This document shows positions 1-9,598 of a DNA stretch of 64,000 bases, one piece after another. Position numbers and translations under genes: made by a program. Positions within the stretch are counted from its first letter, which is position 1. Every line of letters starts with the position of its first letter. This DNA is from Phalacrocorax aristotelis (taxonomy: Eukaryota > Chordata > Aves > Suliformes > Phalacrocoracidae). Location of the stretch: assembly GCF_949628215.1 (NCBI RefSeq), contig NC_134280.1:49936621-50000620 (forward strand), in the 5' to 3' direction. The notes below the pieces were generated by a model. That model was given only the letters and a program-made list of their open reading frames with translations, ran no database searches and was not told the DNA's origin.

Positions 1-1780
1 TAGCTTTTCCCAATTTTGCATGCCAGACTCACCACATGAATTAAGTTCCTTGAATATAGATTTGTATGTGCAATGCGTTTATTTATGAGTTGTGAATGTA
101 ATGACTCACAAAGGTGATACTGTCCTACTAAGGCAGACAAGTTCCACCCCTGTGAAGATCTGATTTTCAGCATGAGACGTGATTTTTACTTGGGGGAAGG
201 AGGGAGGCAATACTGCAGAAGTAGTTTTATAGGGACACTGGGCTGAGTGAGAAAGAACTAATCTAAGTATAATGAAAGGGAGAGAAAATATGATATATAT
301 GACAGCAAAAACCAAGTGCAAAGGGACTAGTGGGAAAGGAAACTTAGTCCACATGAATCATGCCAATACAGACATACAGACACGATGCAAAAGGTAAGGA
401 AAAAGAAAACAAAACCACAGGCATGGTCAGAGTAGTGGGAGGGAGAAATCATTTTAGTAGCAGATAAGTTGAAATTTTTTTTCATGGTTTTATAGTCTGC
501 TTTTTCTACAACATCTTTCTGAGCTACAGTCACAAGCAATGATGCAAAACGCTAGGGGGACTCGTCTTTAAATTTCAGTTCAGAATTTATTCTGTGAGCA
601 GAAGGACTGAACACTGGGTTATGGTTTTCCCTTTTATGGATTTCGTTTTTTACTGATGCAGAAGAAACAAAGACATGCCTTAAGGACTGTAAGTAAACTT
701 CTTTGTACATAATAAGCTCCATTCAACAGGAAACATACTGTATTCAAAGATTAGCAATGTTTAGCCATTCAAGAAATTCCTAAAACTGTAAAAAAATCCA
801 GGCCTTTTACTTCCTTACATGCTTTTCCTGAAATAACTGCAGTATGCAGAGAAGTAAAGAATAGCAGATATCCCAAAATTTCTGAATTGGTATTTTGAAG
901 AGAACCAGGATCCCAGGAGCCTTTGTACATTCACTGAAACTGCAAGGCAAGCATTGAGCAGAGCAAAGCTGTTCTTATCTGCATAGATTTCAAAAGGGTA
1001 GAACTACACCTTCATTTCCTTGAGAATACTTTCAGTTTTTGCAGGAGGTTATATAGGTGGTGGACTAACATACAGTCAGAAATACAGATCTTGTTGATCC
1101 TGGAAGGAGTGTAGCTTGCCATTTATCTTCTGTGGAGGCAAAATAGGTAATGTTAGCAAAATATCAGGTGCCTGACTATGTCTAAGCACAATCAGAATAG
1201 TCTGTAATCACTCACTTCTGGCCAAAACCAGCTCTAATAGTCTAATAACTGTCAATCAGCTCTGGACTATTAGTGCTTCTGGCTGGATTCCTGCATTCCA
1301 CATTAGGATTTAGGCAACGTGGGATAATGGTCAACCCTTCCAGCCAATAAAAGAATACGCAACTAACTCATTGACAAGAAAGAAGCAGTCAGAAAAAAAA
1401 AACCAACCTGTATTCCAGAATACTATCTTACCAATTCTACCTTATGTTCTTTTGGGGTCTGAATATGGTATGAAACCATCATATCTGAAAGCATAAGTCC
1501 TTCAGACAGCCCTGCATGGACATAGACATCTTGCTTCCATTTTTTCATGAATATCATGGTTTCACATGGAGCCAAATAAACTCTTGGAGTTGAGCTCTTA
1601 GAAAGAAAACCAAAATGGGATAAAAGAATATAAAACTGCAGCCCATCTTCATAGAAGTTCTCCTATTTTTGTCGGGTTTAGCCCACTATCTAGTGAAATG
1701 GAGTTGTGAGTCTCACAGGACCTCAATGATTAACCATCACAGTAGGTGTGTACCAAGCAGATACAATTCTTTTGTAGCCA
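1..1780. other. Intergenic stretch, no gene seen
   Basis: AT-rich sequence with stop codons in all frames. The longest open frames are under 85 codons and resemble no protein I know. I recognise no repeat family and no RNA gene here. Confidence 0.6.
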
Positions 1781-1978
1781 CTAGAGTGGCAAAACACAGG
1801 AACAGGTTGCCCAGAGAGGTGGTAGATGCCTCATCCCAGGAAGTGTTCAAGGTCAGGTTGGATGGGTCTCTGAGCAACCTGATCTAGTTGAAGATGTTTC
1901 TGCTCACTGCAGGGAGGGTGGGGGGAGTAGATGACCTTTAAAGGTCCCTTCCAACCCAAACCAGGCTATGACTCTGAC
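1780..1978 (+). mobile_element. CR1 LINE, 3' end fragment
   Basis: The + strand reads NRLPREVVDASSQEVFK followed by LDGSLSNLI, the usual C-terminal end of CR1 ORF2. After it come the CR1 3' UTR words GACCTTTAAAGGTCCC and TTCCAACCCAAACC, ending in a degenerate ATGACTCTG tail. The copy is 5'-truncated, as is normal for CR1, and holds only the last ~200 bp. The 5' limit is approximate. Confidence 0.88.
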
Positions 1979-3405
1979 TGCAGATGAGTATTGTTAGGAG
2001 ACTTTGATAATCCTTCCAGTTGCAGTCATTCATTAGCCTCTTCTAATTGCTCTGTGCACCACCAGAATATTGAGACAGACACTGCTGAAGTATTAGTCAC
2101 TTAGCATGGTGTCTACTAAGGCAGTTTTGCTAGTACAAACAAATAAAATTTCACTGAGGTTTGGCTTTTAAGTACTGCCAGCTCTCATGATTTTATCATG
2201 AAACTTGAGGTGATTGTTCTTTTTCTTAAAGTCACATTTCCTTCTCTCTTTGCCTATTCACACTGCTTGTAGCTATCTTAATGGCAGAGGTACTGGAAAT
2301 AACATAAGTTAAAATAACCTAAAGGCTCTAAATGCAGAAAAGCAAATAAGAAACATCAGAAGTCACTATGCTTATGTAGCTCTCAGGACTTGGTGGGGGT
2401 CTGACCCATGATTTTTTGAAATGCTTGTGGCCGGTCTTGGGATTGAACATTCATTTAGCACCCAGCACCTTGATTAGCTAGTAACTAATCTGAAGTTAAG
2501 GCAATAGCTGCATATAACAGCTCTACCAGCTTTTTTAATAGATTCCTATTATTTAGAGCACATCTGATGCTCAAAATTATGTTTGAACTGAGTTGAAATA
2601 ACAGAGAAGAGTCTAGCAATCTGGGAAATAGGCTTTGGAAGTCCTCATATTATTGTCTCATTTTTTCAAACAAGACAATGTTTGTTACAATCTTTTGCTT
2701 ACAAAAATTTAAATGAACTTGAAAATTGCTTTTAGAACATGAAGTTAAATACCGTGTTGAAGTAACTGATGATCAGTGCAACTGAAGCTATGAATGGCAT
2801 AAAGTTTGCTATACAATAAAATTCACTAGATGCTAGCATCTGAGCTGCTTCCATGACCCTGATGTATTCTTTTCTGGAACAAGTAATTTGAAGCAGTTAT
2901 AGAGAGGCAATGCATTATAATTTTGAAAATTAATTTGAGATAAATGCAATTGGTTTGTAAGGTTAACCCAATAACAAAAATGTACTGTAAATGTAATTCT
3001 GCCTTAGAACTTTGGCAGAAGTAAGAAAATATCTACTAAATAGCTGCATTCTTTCTCTTCAAGACCTGCAGAATTCTTATTTGCAGAAAGGTATAAGAGA
3101 CCTGCCCCTTTCTTCTGAAGAAAGTAGTACCACCCTGGACTCAGAAAACAGGGGAAAAGGCATATTTTTGATTGTTAGATCAGAAGCTCTGACAAAGATG
3201 TGGGGACAAAGGAAGTAAAATGACAGACGACGTATGAAAAAATGAGCAGAACTCTCCAGTGGCTTGACAGGCAGCAGGACCCTTCATTTAGTTGATTCTA
3301 TCTCAGCATCCATTTTTCATAACTAACCTGAAAACTCAAGCGGGGGTGGCGGGGTGTCTGCTTATTGTGCTTTCTGGCCCATCAGCGATATCTCAGGGAA
3401 AGAGG
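1979..3405. other. Intergenic stretch, no gene seen
   Basis: Unremarkable AT-rich sequence between a CR1 end and the CTAA-rich stretch. One 68-codon open frame near 3012-3218 has no recognisable motif. I see no repeat or RNA gene. Confidence 0.55.
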
Positions 3406-3409
3406 AGGG

Positions 3410-3745
3410 AAAAAACCTCTAACTATAGATCTTTGCTATCCCCAACCATAATATCCCTAATGTTAACTGTAATGGGCACTAACTAAAAGGCTAAACATAA
3501 ATCTCATGGCTCCAACAGAAACCTTAATCCCCCTGTAAACCTAAACCTAATGGCTCTTACCTTTACCGTAACACTAAATGCCACTGTGAAAAATAAACCT
3601 ACTATGCCCTAACCCTGAAGCTAACCTTAATGAAAAAACAGAGTCTAACAATACACCAAGATCAACAGGGCACTATCCATAACCCAAACTGCTAACACCC
3701 GTCTTATCCATACCCCCACAACTTACTCAAAGCCCAACTTCAATA
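3410..3745. repeat. Degenerate CCTAA/CTAAC-rich stretch (telomere-like)
   Basis: On the + strand this stretch is poor in G and repeats short words such as CCTAA, CTAACC, CCTAAACC and CTTAAT at irregular spacing of about 6 to 20 bp, for example GTAAACCTAAACCTAATGG and GCCCTAACCCTGAAGC. There is no clean hexamer array. It could be a heavily mutated interstitial telomeric repeat (CCCTAA)n or another low-complexity repeat. The telomeric origin is inference. Confidence 0.4.
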
Positions 3746-4199
3746 GAGAAAAAATAACCTGTCTTCCCACACAGAAGGTCCAAGTACTGCGATATGTTGC
3801 TAGCACTCATGTTCCTTTAGCAGCCTATTCACAGTCTCATCAACACTGGTGATTTGTGCTTGGTCTGTTACTTAACCCAGTCCCTCACCAGGGCGCAGCA
3901 ACAAAACAGCCTCCACCTATGGCTCCCACAAGGAACTGCCCAGGTATAAGGGTTGTAGTGTAGTAGTACTCAGTATTCTTTGGCAGCAATGTTGTGGCCA
4001 AACATCACCAGGGCCCCGTGTGTCCCAGAGCATTCTCTCAATGAGAATCACATTTCCATTTGTCTGTGCTCCTTGTAACCATTAAGTCACCATCAGATAG
4101 TGGGAAATTGCTCTAAGATGCATCGGTTGTACCCAGTCCCCTCCTTGGTCCCACACTTGCAGTAGCTGTTCTAATTTTTCCCCAGGCTTAGCATAGGCT

Positions 4200-5500
4200 C
4201 ACAGAATGGTCTGTGCCTCAAGAAGGCAGTAGCCCATAGTGACAACTGCCAGAAGGCAGTCAGAGGATACCAAACCAACCTGTAAGCTGCTCGGAGGAGC
4301 CTGGATACACAAAGACACTAGGAGGAATATAGGCAGCACAGAACAGCATCCAGAAAGTAATTGGTGGCCCACTGACACCAGCAAAATGCACTCGGGAGCT
4401 TGCAGGCTACAAAAAAAGCTACCATTGGACCCTGGACTGCTCCAAAAGGCTCCTGGGGAACCTAAACTGCACTGAAATTCACTCAGAGGCTGCTGAACTG
4501 GAGAGAAAGGCACTGAGAGACCACAGGCTACACTGAAAGGCCTGCAGGGCCTGAAAGGGCCTGAAAGACACTGAAATGCACCCAGCAACACTTCGTTAGC
4601 ACCAAGAAGCACTCAGAGGCCCCTGGAGCACTCCAAAAGGCATTTGGAGACTGCAGAGCTGCTCTGGAGGACACTTGAGGACCCCAGAAGTACAGGATGG
4701 CACTCTGCAGCTCTGAAAAGCCACCAAAGAGCAACTGAAGAGCCTTTGACACAAGCAAAATTCATTCAGAGGTTGCTGCCTACATGACAAGGCACCTGGG
4801 TGACCCTGCACTGTTCCAAAAGGCACCCAGAGAACCTGGACTGCACAAAAAGGCACACAGAGGATGCTGAAAGTCAGAGAAAGAGAGCTGGCAGTGCTTT
4901 GGCTGTACTGACAGGCAATTGGTGTCCTCCTCACCCCCTGAAAGGCACCTGGAGGATACAGAGCTCTTCCAGCAGACACCTGGATGACCCTGGATAGCAT
5001 ACGATGGCACTGGCAGCCTTTTGACAGTCCTGAAAAGCACCTGGCACATCCTCTAGACTGCACTGAAAGGAGGTCCTACATTCCCTGGAAACACACTTGG
5101 AGGCACTCTTGGACTATGACAGTCTATACTTATTGTCCCCGGAGCTGCACACAAAGACCCTCAGAGGCACAGGTCACACAAAAAAGGGCTCCAGTGGGAC
5201 CTGGACTGCTCTGAAAGGGGAACCTGCAGTGCACTGAAAAGCACTCAGCAGTGCTTTGACAGTACTGACAGGCACTCAGAGGTCCCTGGAGCACAGAGAT
5301 ATGCACTTGGAGGACACAGAACTGCCCCAGAGGATATTTAGATGACCACACAGAGCACAGAAAGGAAACTGATGCTACAGAAAAAGGGATTTGGGAGACC
5401 CTGGGCTGCACAGAAAGCCCACAATACTCTGCTAGCACCAAACATACTCAGAAACTGCTGGAGCACACTGAAAGGTGCTTGAAGCCCAGATCCCACAGAG
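4200..5500. repeat. Degenerate minisatellite, about 31-bp unit, left block
   Basis: About 1.3 kb of imperfect tandem units, each around 30-35 bp, built on GGCACTCAGAGGCCCCTGG followed by a (G/C)CACTGAAA-type joint. The joints (ACTGAAAGG, TCCAAAAGG, CACAAAAAGG, ACAGAAAGG) recur with the same spacing. Units are strongly diverged and many carry small indels. Several frames stay open on both strands (up to 155 codons on the - strand) because the unit is poor in stop words. These frames change register every unit and are not genes. The same unit reappears at 8216-8960. Confidence 0.75.
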
Positions 5501-5559
5501 AAGATGAGGATGGTGGACGGTGCCAGAGGACACTTGGAAGAATCTAGGCAGCCAGACTA

Positions 5560-5918
5560 CACTGGTGGGCCCTTTAGTTCCCATCCAGGAGTCCATTGTA
5601 TGCTGGACAGGTGGGCCTTCAAACTTGAGCATACTCTACAGATCACTGGCAGACATTGCTTTGGGCTAGTGCAGCTGTGACACTTGGCTAGTAGGGCATC
5701 AATAGCCACATTCTGCAAAACAAACTGAAGTCACCATTTTCTGTGAATCAAACTTTGCAGAGCATATTTGGGAATATTAGCACAGTGCTCCAAATTCTAA
5801 CCCTTGGGCCAGGATCTCCACGGGGACCAGTGATCATATCATTTTCCACAGAGTGGATTCCCCCACAATTTACGATATGGGGGAATACTGCAGTCTTCCA
5901 AATGTTGGGCTACCAGCC
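5560..5918 (-). mobile_element. Decayed ERV pol remnant, downstream part
   Basis: Between about 5750 and 5918 the - strand reads LVAQHLEDCSIPP, which resembles the segment just after the LPQG region of ERVL-like reverse transcriptases, then hits a stop. It sits exactly across the solo LTR from the fragment at 6399-6600, so the two were one sequence before the LTR inserted. The lower limit is uncertain; nothing between 5500 and 5750 is clearly viral. Not a functional gene. Confidence 0.5.
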
Positions 5919-6398
5919 TGTGCTGGTTTTGGCTGAGAAGGGGTTAATTCTCCTCACCGTGGGGGTCGGCTACCTTTCCAGCCTCCCGCGCTCTGCCGCG
6001 TGGCGGGGGGGGGGGGGGGGCTGGGAGGGGCGGGGCCATGGTGGGGGCGGCTGACCCCGACTGGCCAATGGCAGGTTCATTCCATACCACGTGACACCGT
6101 GACCAGTATATTGAGGGGGGGCAGTGGCAGCGCGGAGCCGGGTGGCTGCGGCGCGTGCGGTTTGTTCTGGCGGTTCGTTCCCCCTCTCCCCTCCCTTCCC
6201 CCCTCCCCCGGGGCTTTGCGCCTCTCGTTGTTCTACTTTACATTGCATTTCTGTTGTTGTTTCTTTTAATTTTAAGTATTAAACTGTTCTTATCCCAACC
6301 CACGAGCGTTACCCTTCTGATTCTCTCCCCCATCTACCGGTGGGGGAGTGAGCGAGCGACTGTGTGGGGCTGAGCTGCCGCTAAACCACGACACAGCC
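5914..6398 (+). repeat. 5-bp target-site duplication CAGCC around the solo LTR
   Basis: CAGCC occurs at 5914-5918 directly before the LTR's TGTGCTGG and again at 6394-6398 directly after its ACCACGACA. A 5-bp duplication next to TG...CA termini is what a retroviral integrase leaves. Confidence 0.8.
5919..6393 (+). mobile_element. Solo LTR of an avian endogenous retrovirus
   Basis: A 475-bp element starting TGTGCTGGTTTTGGCTGAG and ending CTAAACCACGACA, the terminal words of a common avian LTR family (ERVL-like by my recall). Inside are a G-run (about 6004-6020), the CCATACCACGTGACACCGTG block, a TATA-like AGTATATTGAGG (about 6107) and a TATTAAACTG polyadenylation-type signal (about 6277) followed by CCCAACCCACGAGCG. 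It is flanked by a perfect 5-bp duplication, so it is a complete solo LTR left by recombination of a provirus. It is in opposite orientation to the older ERV sequence it interrupts. Confidence 0.85.
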
Positions 6399-6620
6399 CA
6401 CGGCAAATTGCAGATACCTCTGGGGTAGAACCATTGCCGACAGTCCCATGCGAATACCAGTTGCTCCTGTGATTCTTTAGCAGTAGCAATGCTGAAGAAC
6501 GAATTAGCTAGCCCTAAATGAGCGTGCCATAGTCCAGCTTTGGTTCCACTTAGCTGAGGGAGTGTGCCAATGTCAGGCATGAGGGCTGCAAGTTGGCCTG
6601 GTGGGGGGCATCCTTATTTA
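6399..6620 (-). pseudogene. ERV reverse transcriptase fragment (broken pol)
   Basis: A 96-codon - strand frame (6290-6580) carries LANSFFSI, then ESQEQ and the LVFAW block, at the spacing seen in ERVL-type reverse transcriptases around the first catalytic region. The expected LPQG-type end of this block is altered and shortened, the catalytic YxDD segment is not visible, and the frame is cut by the solo LTR at 6393. It is a decayed copy of an animal endogenous retrovirus with no sign of function. The class III (ERVL) assignment is from recall. Confidence 0.72.
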
Positions 6621-7590
6621 AGAATCAGCAATCAATGTCATTCTCCAGTACCCATTAAGGAACAAGGCCAGCCTCTCTCACTCTCTAATTATCTAGACAA
6701 TCTTTGCCTGTGCTGCTTGGATACAACCAGTTTTGGGCAGGGTGGGGGGTGCAGCCTTGCAGTTGTGGCAGGCTGACACCATTTTCTTTTGGCAGGTCAC
6801 AGTATCCTTGTAGTCCTCCCAAAAAATATCGCACTTATAGAATGGTAGTTCTTCTGAAAGATGTTATCCTTCTAATTTTTATTCCTTGGAGACTTCAAGC
6901 TTCCAGGTAGGCTTGCACAGCTGCCAGTGGGGTGGAGTGACCATCAGAGCTGCAGCATAAACTTGCAGGTGAGTAAAGAGAGGCAGCAGCTTGGCAACTG
7001 GCAGAGTGCGCTGCCCTGCTCGCATGGCCTTCTATGCAAACTGCCAATGCCATGCCATCCTCGTGGCGATCCTAGCTGCTGGCTCTTCCTAAGGTCCAGT
7101 TACATGCAGCTTCCCATGTTTTGAATGGTCCATGAGGACCACTGGCGCTCACCAAAGCTCACCTGCCTCTCTCCCTGGACCTGTTGCCTGCCATCTGGTC
7201 CTTACACACACAGTCCAAGGGTGCTTGGGGCCCAGAAACCACCTCAGAGTATCCCAGGGACCTCCCAAGCCTTGCAGTCCTCTCAGCAAGTGGCAACAAC
7301 TGCTGCTGCCACTGCCAGTGTCAGCTTCTTGCAGTCTGAACTGCTGATAAGTCTGCTACATTATACACTGATATTGTGTGCAGCAGCACACTAGGATGTC
7401 CTTTTGCTTTGTTAACAACCAAAGGGCGTGCAGGGATCACTCTACCATTTTTGTCCTCTATGGACCCTTAGGTCCATTGCTTGGTAGAGGAACCCCAGCT
7501 GACTCCATCCTAATATTCACTGCACTAATTAAGTACATGACCCCTACCACTCCATTTGCCCAGTACAGACACTAGAGGTGGGGAAATTAG
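6621..7590 (-). mobile_element. Probable internal sequence of the same decayed ERV
   Basis: No recognisable protein, only short frames (up to 89 codons). It is placed in the ERV because it lies between the pol-like fragment (6399-6620) and the gag-like coiled coil (7590-8090), both on the - strand and in the order expected for one provirus. It is richer in G+C than the surrounding intergenic DNA. Confidence 0.4.
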
Positions 7591-8095
7591 GGAACTTCCT
7601 GACTGCATGTGCTTTGATTTCCAGCATGTCCTGCTCTACTTGGGCTTCCATTTTATCCAAGCTCAATTGCCTCTTCAAACTTTCCAGTTTTGCTTGCAAT
7701 TGTCTTGTTTTCTCTAAGGCATTTTCTAGGGCACACAGGTGTCCAGATTTTTGCAGTTGTGCTCACGATTCCCTTGTTTTCTTTAGCTCACTTTCTAAGG
7801 TCTCCCCCAGTGTCTAGGCTTCCAATTTATGCAAGTGCAGCTGGGTCTTCAGATTTTCCAGTTGTGCTTATAATTCCCGTTTTCTTTCATCCACTTCCTA
7901 GGGTCTTCCCCCGTTGCTGGAGGCAAGTTAAAAATAACCAGATGCTACTTTGATCTTGTCCTCTGCCCCATCCTTCTCCTTGGTTCTCTAAACATTGCTC
8001 AATATCCCTGCGAGTGAGGTAATTCCTTCTCAGATTCTCAAAATTCTGGGGGGTGGGGGGACAGTGTGATGTGTCCCCCAGTATAAACACTGTAT
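7590..8095 (-). pseudogene. Gag-like coiled-coil remnant of decayed ERV
   Basis: On the - strand this segment encodes leucine/glutamate/lysine/glutamine-rich heptads such as LESELKKTRES (then a stop), LENALEKTRQLQAKLESL and LDKMEAQVEQDMLEI. They form two or three similar units, visible in DNA as repeated TTCCAGTT(T/G)TGCTT...TTTTCTTT blocks on the + strand. The N-terminal part is a 67-codon frame (7887-8090). Stops and frame changes break the coil. Taken with the pol fragment downstream, I read it as the N-terminal part of an ERV gag. The coiled coil is seen; the gag label is inference. Confidence 0.5.
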
Positions 8096-8105
8096 AAACA
8101 GTGTT
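8086..8105. other. Short perfect inverted repeat
   Basis: AACACTGT-ATAA-ACAGTGTT: two perfect 8-bp arms and a 4-nt loop, near the outer edge of the ERV remnant. It overlaps a tandem TATAAACA(C/G)TG pair. Function unknown; it may be chance. Confidence 0.5.
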
Positions 8106-8215
8106 GGCTCACACAGTTGTGTACAGGGACACCCTACAACTCATTTCACCTTTTCCTGCTCTCCAACATCCCTTGTCCAAAATGGCATTTCCTATTGGAG
8201 GCCCATGGGTTTTAC

Positions 8216-8960
8216 AGTAAGGCAGTAGGAGGCCCTGGGAGGTATGAGCACATAAGTACTTGGAGCCCCCCAGATAGACCAGAAGGGTACTCAGAGACCC
8301 ATGTTGCACCCAGAAACACAGCTGGAAGTTCCTTGGGTGCACAGAAGGGCATGCTGAACAACAAAAAAAAAGCTTTCAGAGGCCCCTGTTGCACACATGA
8401 AGTCACTCGGAGGCTCCCAGACAGAATGAATGGCACCCATAAGCCCTGAGAACAGACTGAAAAGTGCTACACACAAAAGTAATCAGAGACAAGGATGTGC
8501 ACAGAAGGGCACTTGGAGGCCCCTAGGCAGCACAGAAATGACACAGAAAAACATGGGCTAAACAGAAAGGCATCTAGAGGCTCCTTCGGTTCAACAAAAT
8601 GGCACTCAGAGGCCTCTGGGGAGCACATAAATGCAATGCAAGGACCCCTCAGGACAAAGACACTAAAAGTTTACACAGAGAAGCATTCAGAGGCTCCTTG
8701 GTTTAACAGAAAGGCACTGAGAGCCCTCTTTAACAGAATGGGATAAAGAGGCACCCGTGAGACAGAAGATCACATGGAGGAGGCCCCTGGATTGCACAAA
8801 AAGGGACCTGGAGGGCCCTGGGCCATACAGAAAGGTACTCAGAGGACCGTGCATCTAATAGAAAAGCTCACAGAGGCCCTTGGTTCAAACAGGAAGGCAC
8901 TCAAGTGCCCCAGAGCCACACAGAAAGGCAATATGAGGCCCCTGGGTTGAGCAGAAGGGC
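8216..8960. repeat. Degenerate minisatellite, about 31-bp unit, right block
   Basis: The same unit as at 4200-5500. Clear successive units near 8825-8955 begin AAAGGTACTCAGAGG, AAAAGCTCACAGAGG, AAGGCACTCAAGTG and AAAGGCAATATGAGG, at about 31-bp spacing. The block has roughly two dozen units. The ERV (about 5.56-8.1 kb) separates it from the left block, which suggests one former array split by the insertion. Open frames here (up to 110 codons) are by-products of the repeat. Confidence 0.75.
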
Positions 8961-8962
8961 AG

Positions 8963-9598
8963 GAATCATTGAATCATTAAGTCTAGAAAAGACCTCTATG
9001 ATCATCAAGTCTAACTGTCAACCCAACACTACCATGCCTCCTAAACCATGTCTTGAAGCACCATGTCTACATGTTTTTTGAACACCTTCAGGGACGGTGA
9101 CTCCACCGCCTCTCTGGGCAGCCTGTTCCAATGACTGACCACTCTTTCAGTAAAGACATTTTTCCTAATATCCAATCTAAACATCCCCTGATGCAGCTTG
9201 AAGCCATTTCCTCTCATTCTATCGCTAGTAACTTGGCAGAAGAGACCAACACCCACTTCACTACAACCTCCTTTGAGATAGTTGTAGAGAGCGATAAGGT
9301 CTCCCCTCAGCTTCCCCTTCTCCAGCCTAAACAACCCCAGCTCCCTCAGCCTCTCCTCATAAGATTTGTTTTCCATAGCCTTCACCAGCTTCATTGCCCT
9401 TCTCTGGACATGCTCCAGCAACTCAATGTGTTTCTTGTACTGAGGGGCCCAAAACTGAACACAATATTCAAGGTGCAGCCTCACCAGTGCTGAGTACAGG
9501 GGTGCAATCACTTCCCTACTCCTGCTGGACACACTATTCTTGATATAAGCCAGGATGCTGTTGGCCTTCTTGGACACCTGGGCACACTGCCAGTCTGT
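8963..9598 (-). mobile_element. CR1 LINE fragment, ORF2 C-terminus intact over 178 codons
   Basis: A - strand CR1. The 3' end lies at 8963 (GAATCATTGAATCATT tail). The - frame 9041-9577 stays open for 178 codons and reads the C-terminal end of ORF2, including [35 protein letters not shown] and [15 protein letters not shown]. It is 5'-truncated within ORF2 at about 9598. The uninterrupted frame suggests a fairly young copy. It abuts the end of the right minisatellite block. Confidence 0.93.

Noticed and set aside
4596..5063. Open frames of up to 155 codons on the - strand at 4.2-5.4 kb
   Set aside because: They are by-products of a stop-poor ~31-bp minisatellite; overlapping frames stay open on both strands, and a 31-bp period shifts the frame with every unit.
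9041..9577. 178-codon intact - strand frame as a host gene
   Set aside because: It is the C-terminal end of CR1 ORF2 ([13 protein letters not shown] and [19 protein letters not shown]), not a host gene.
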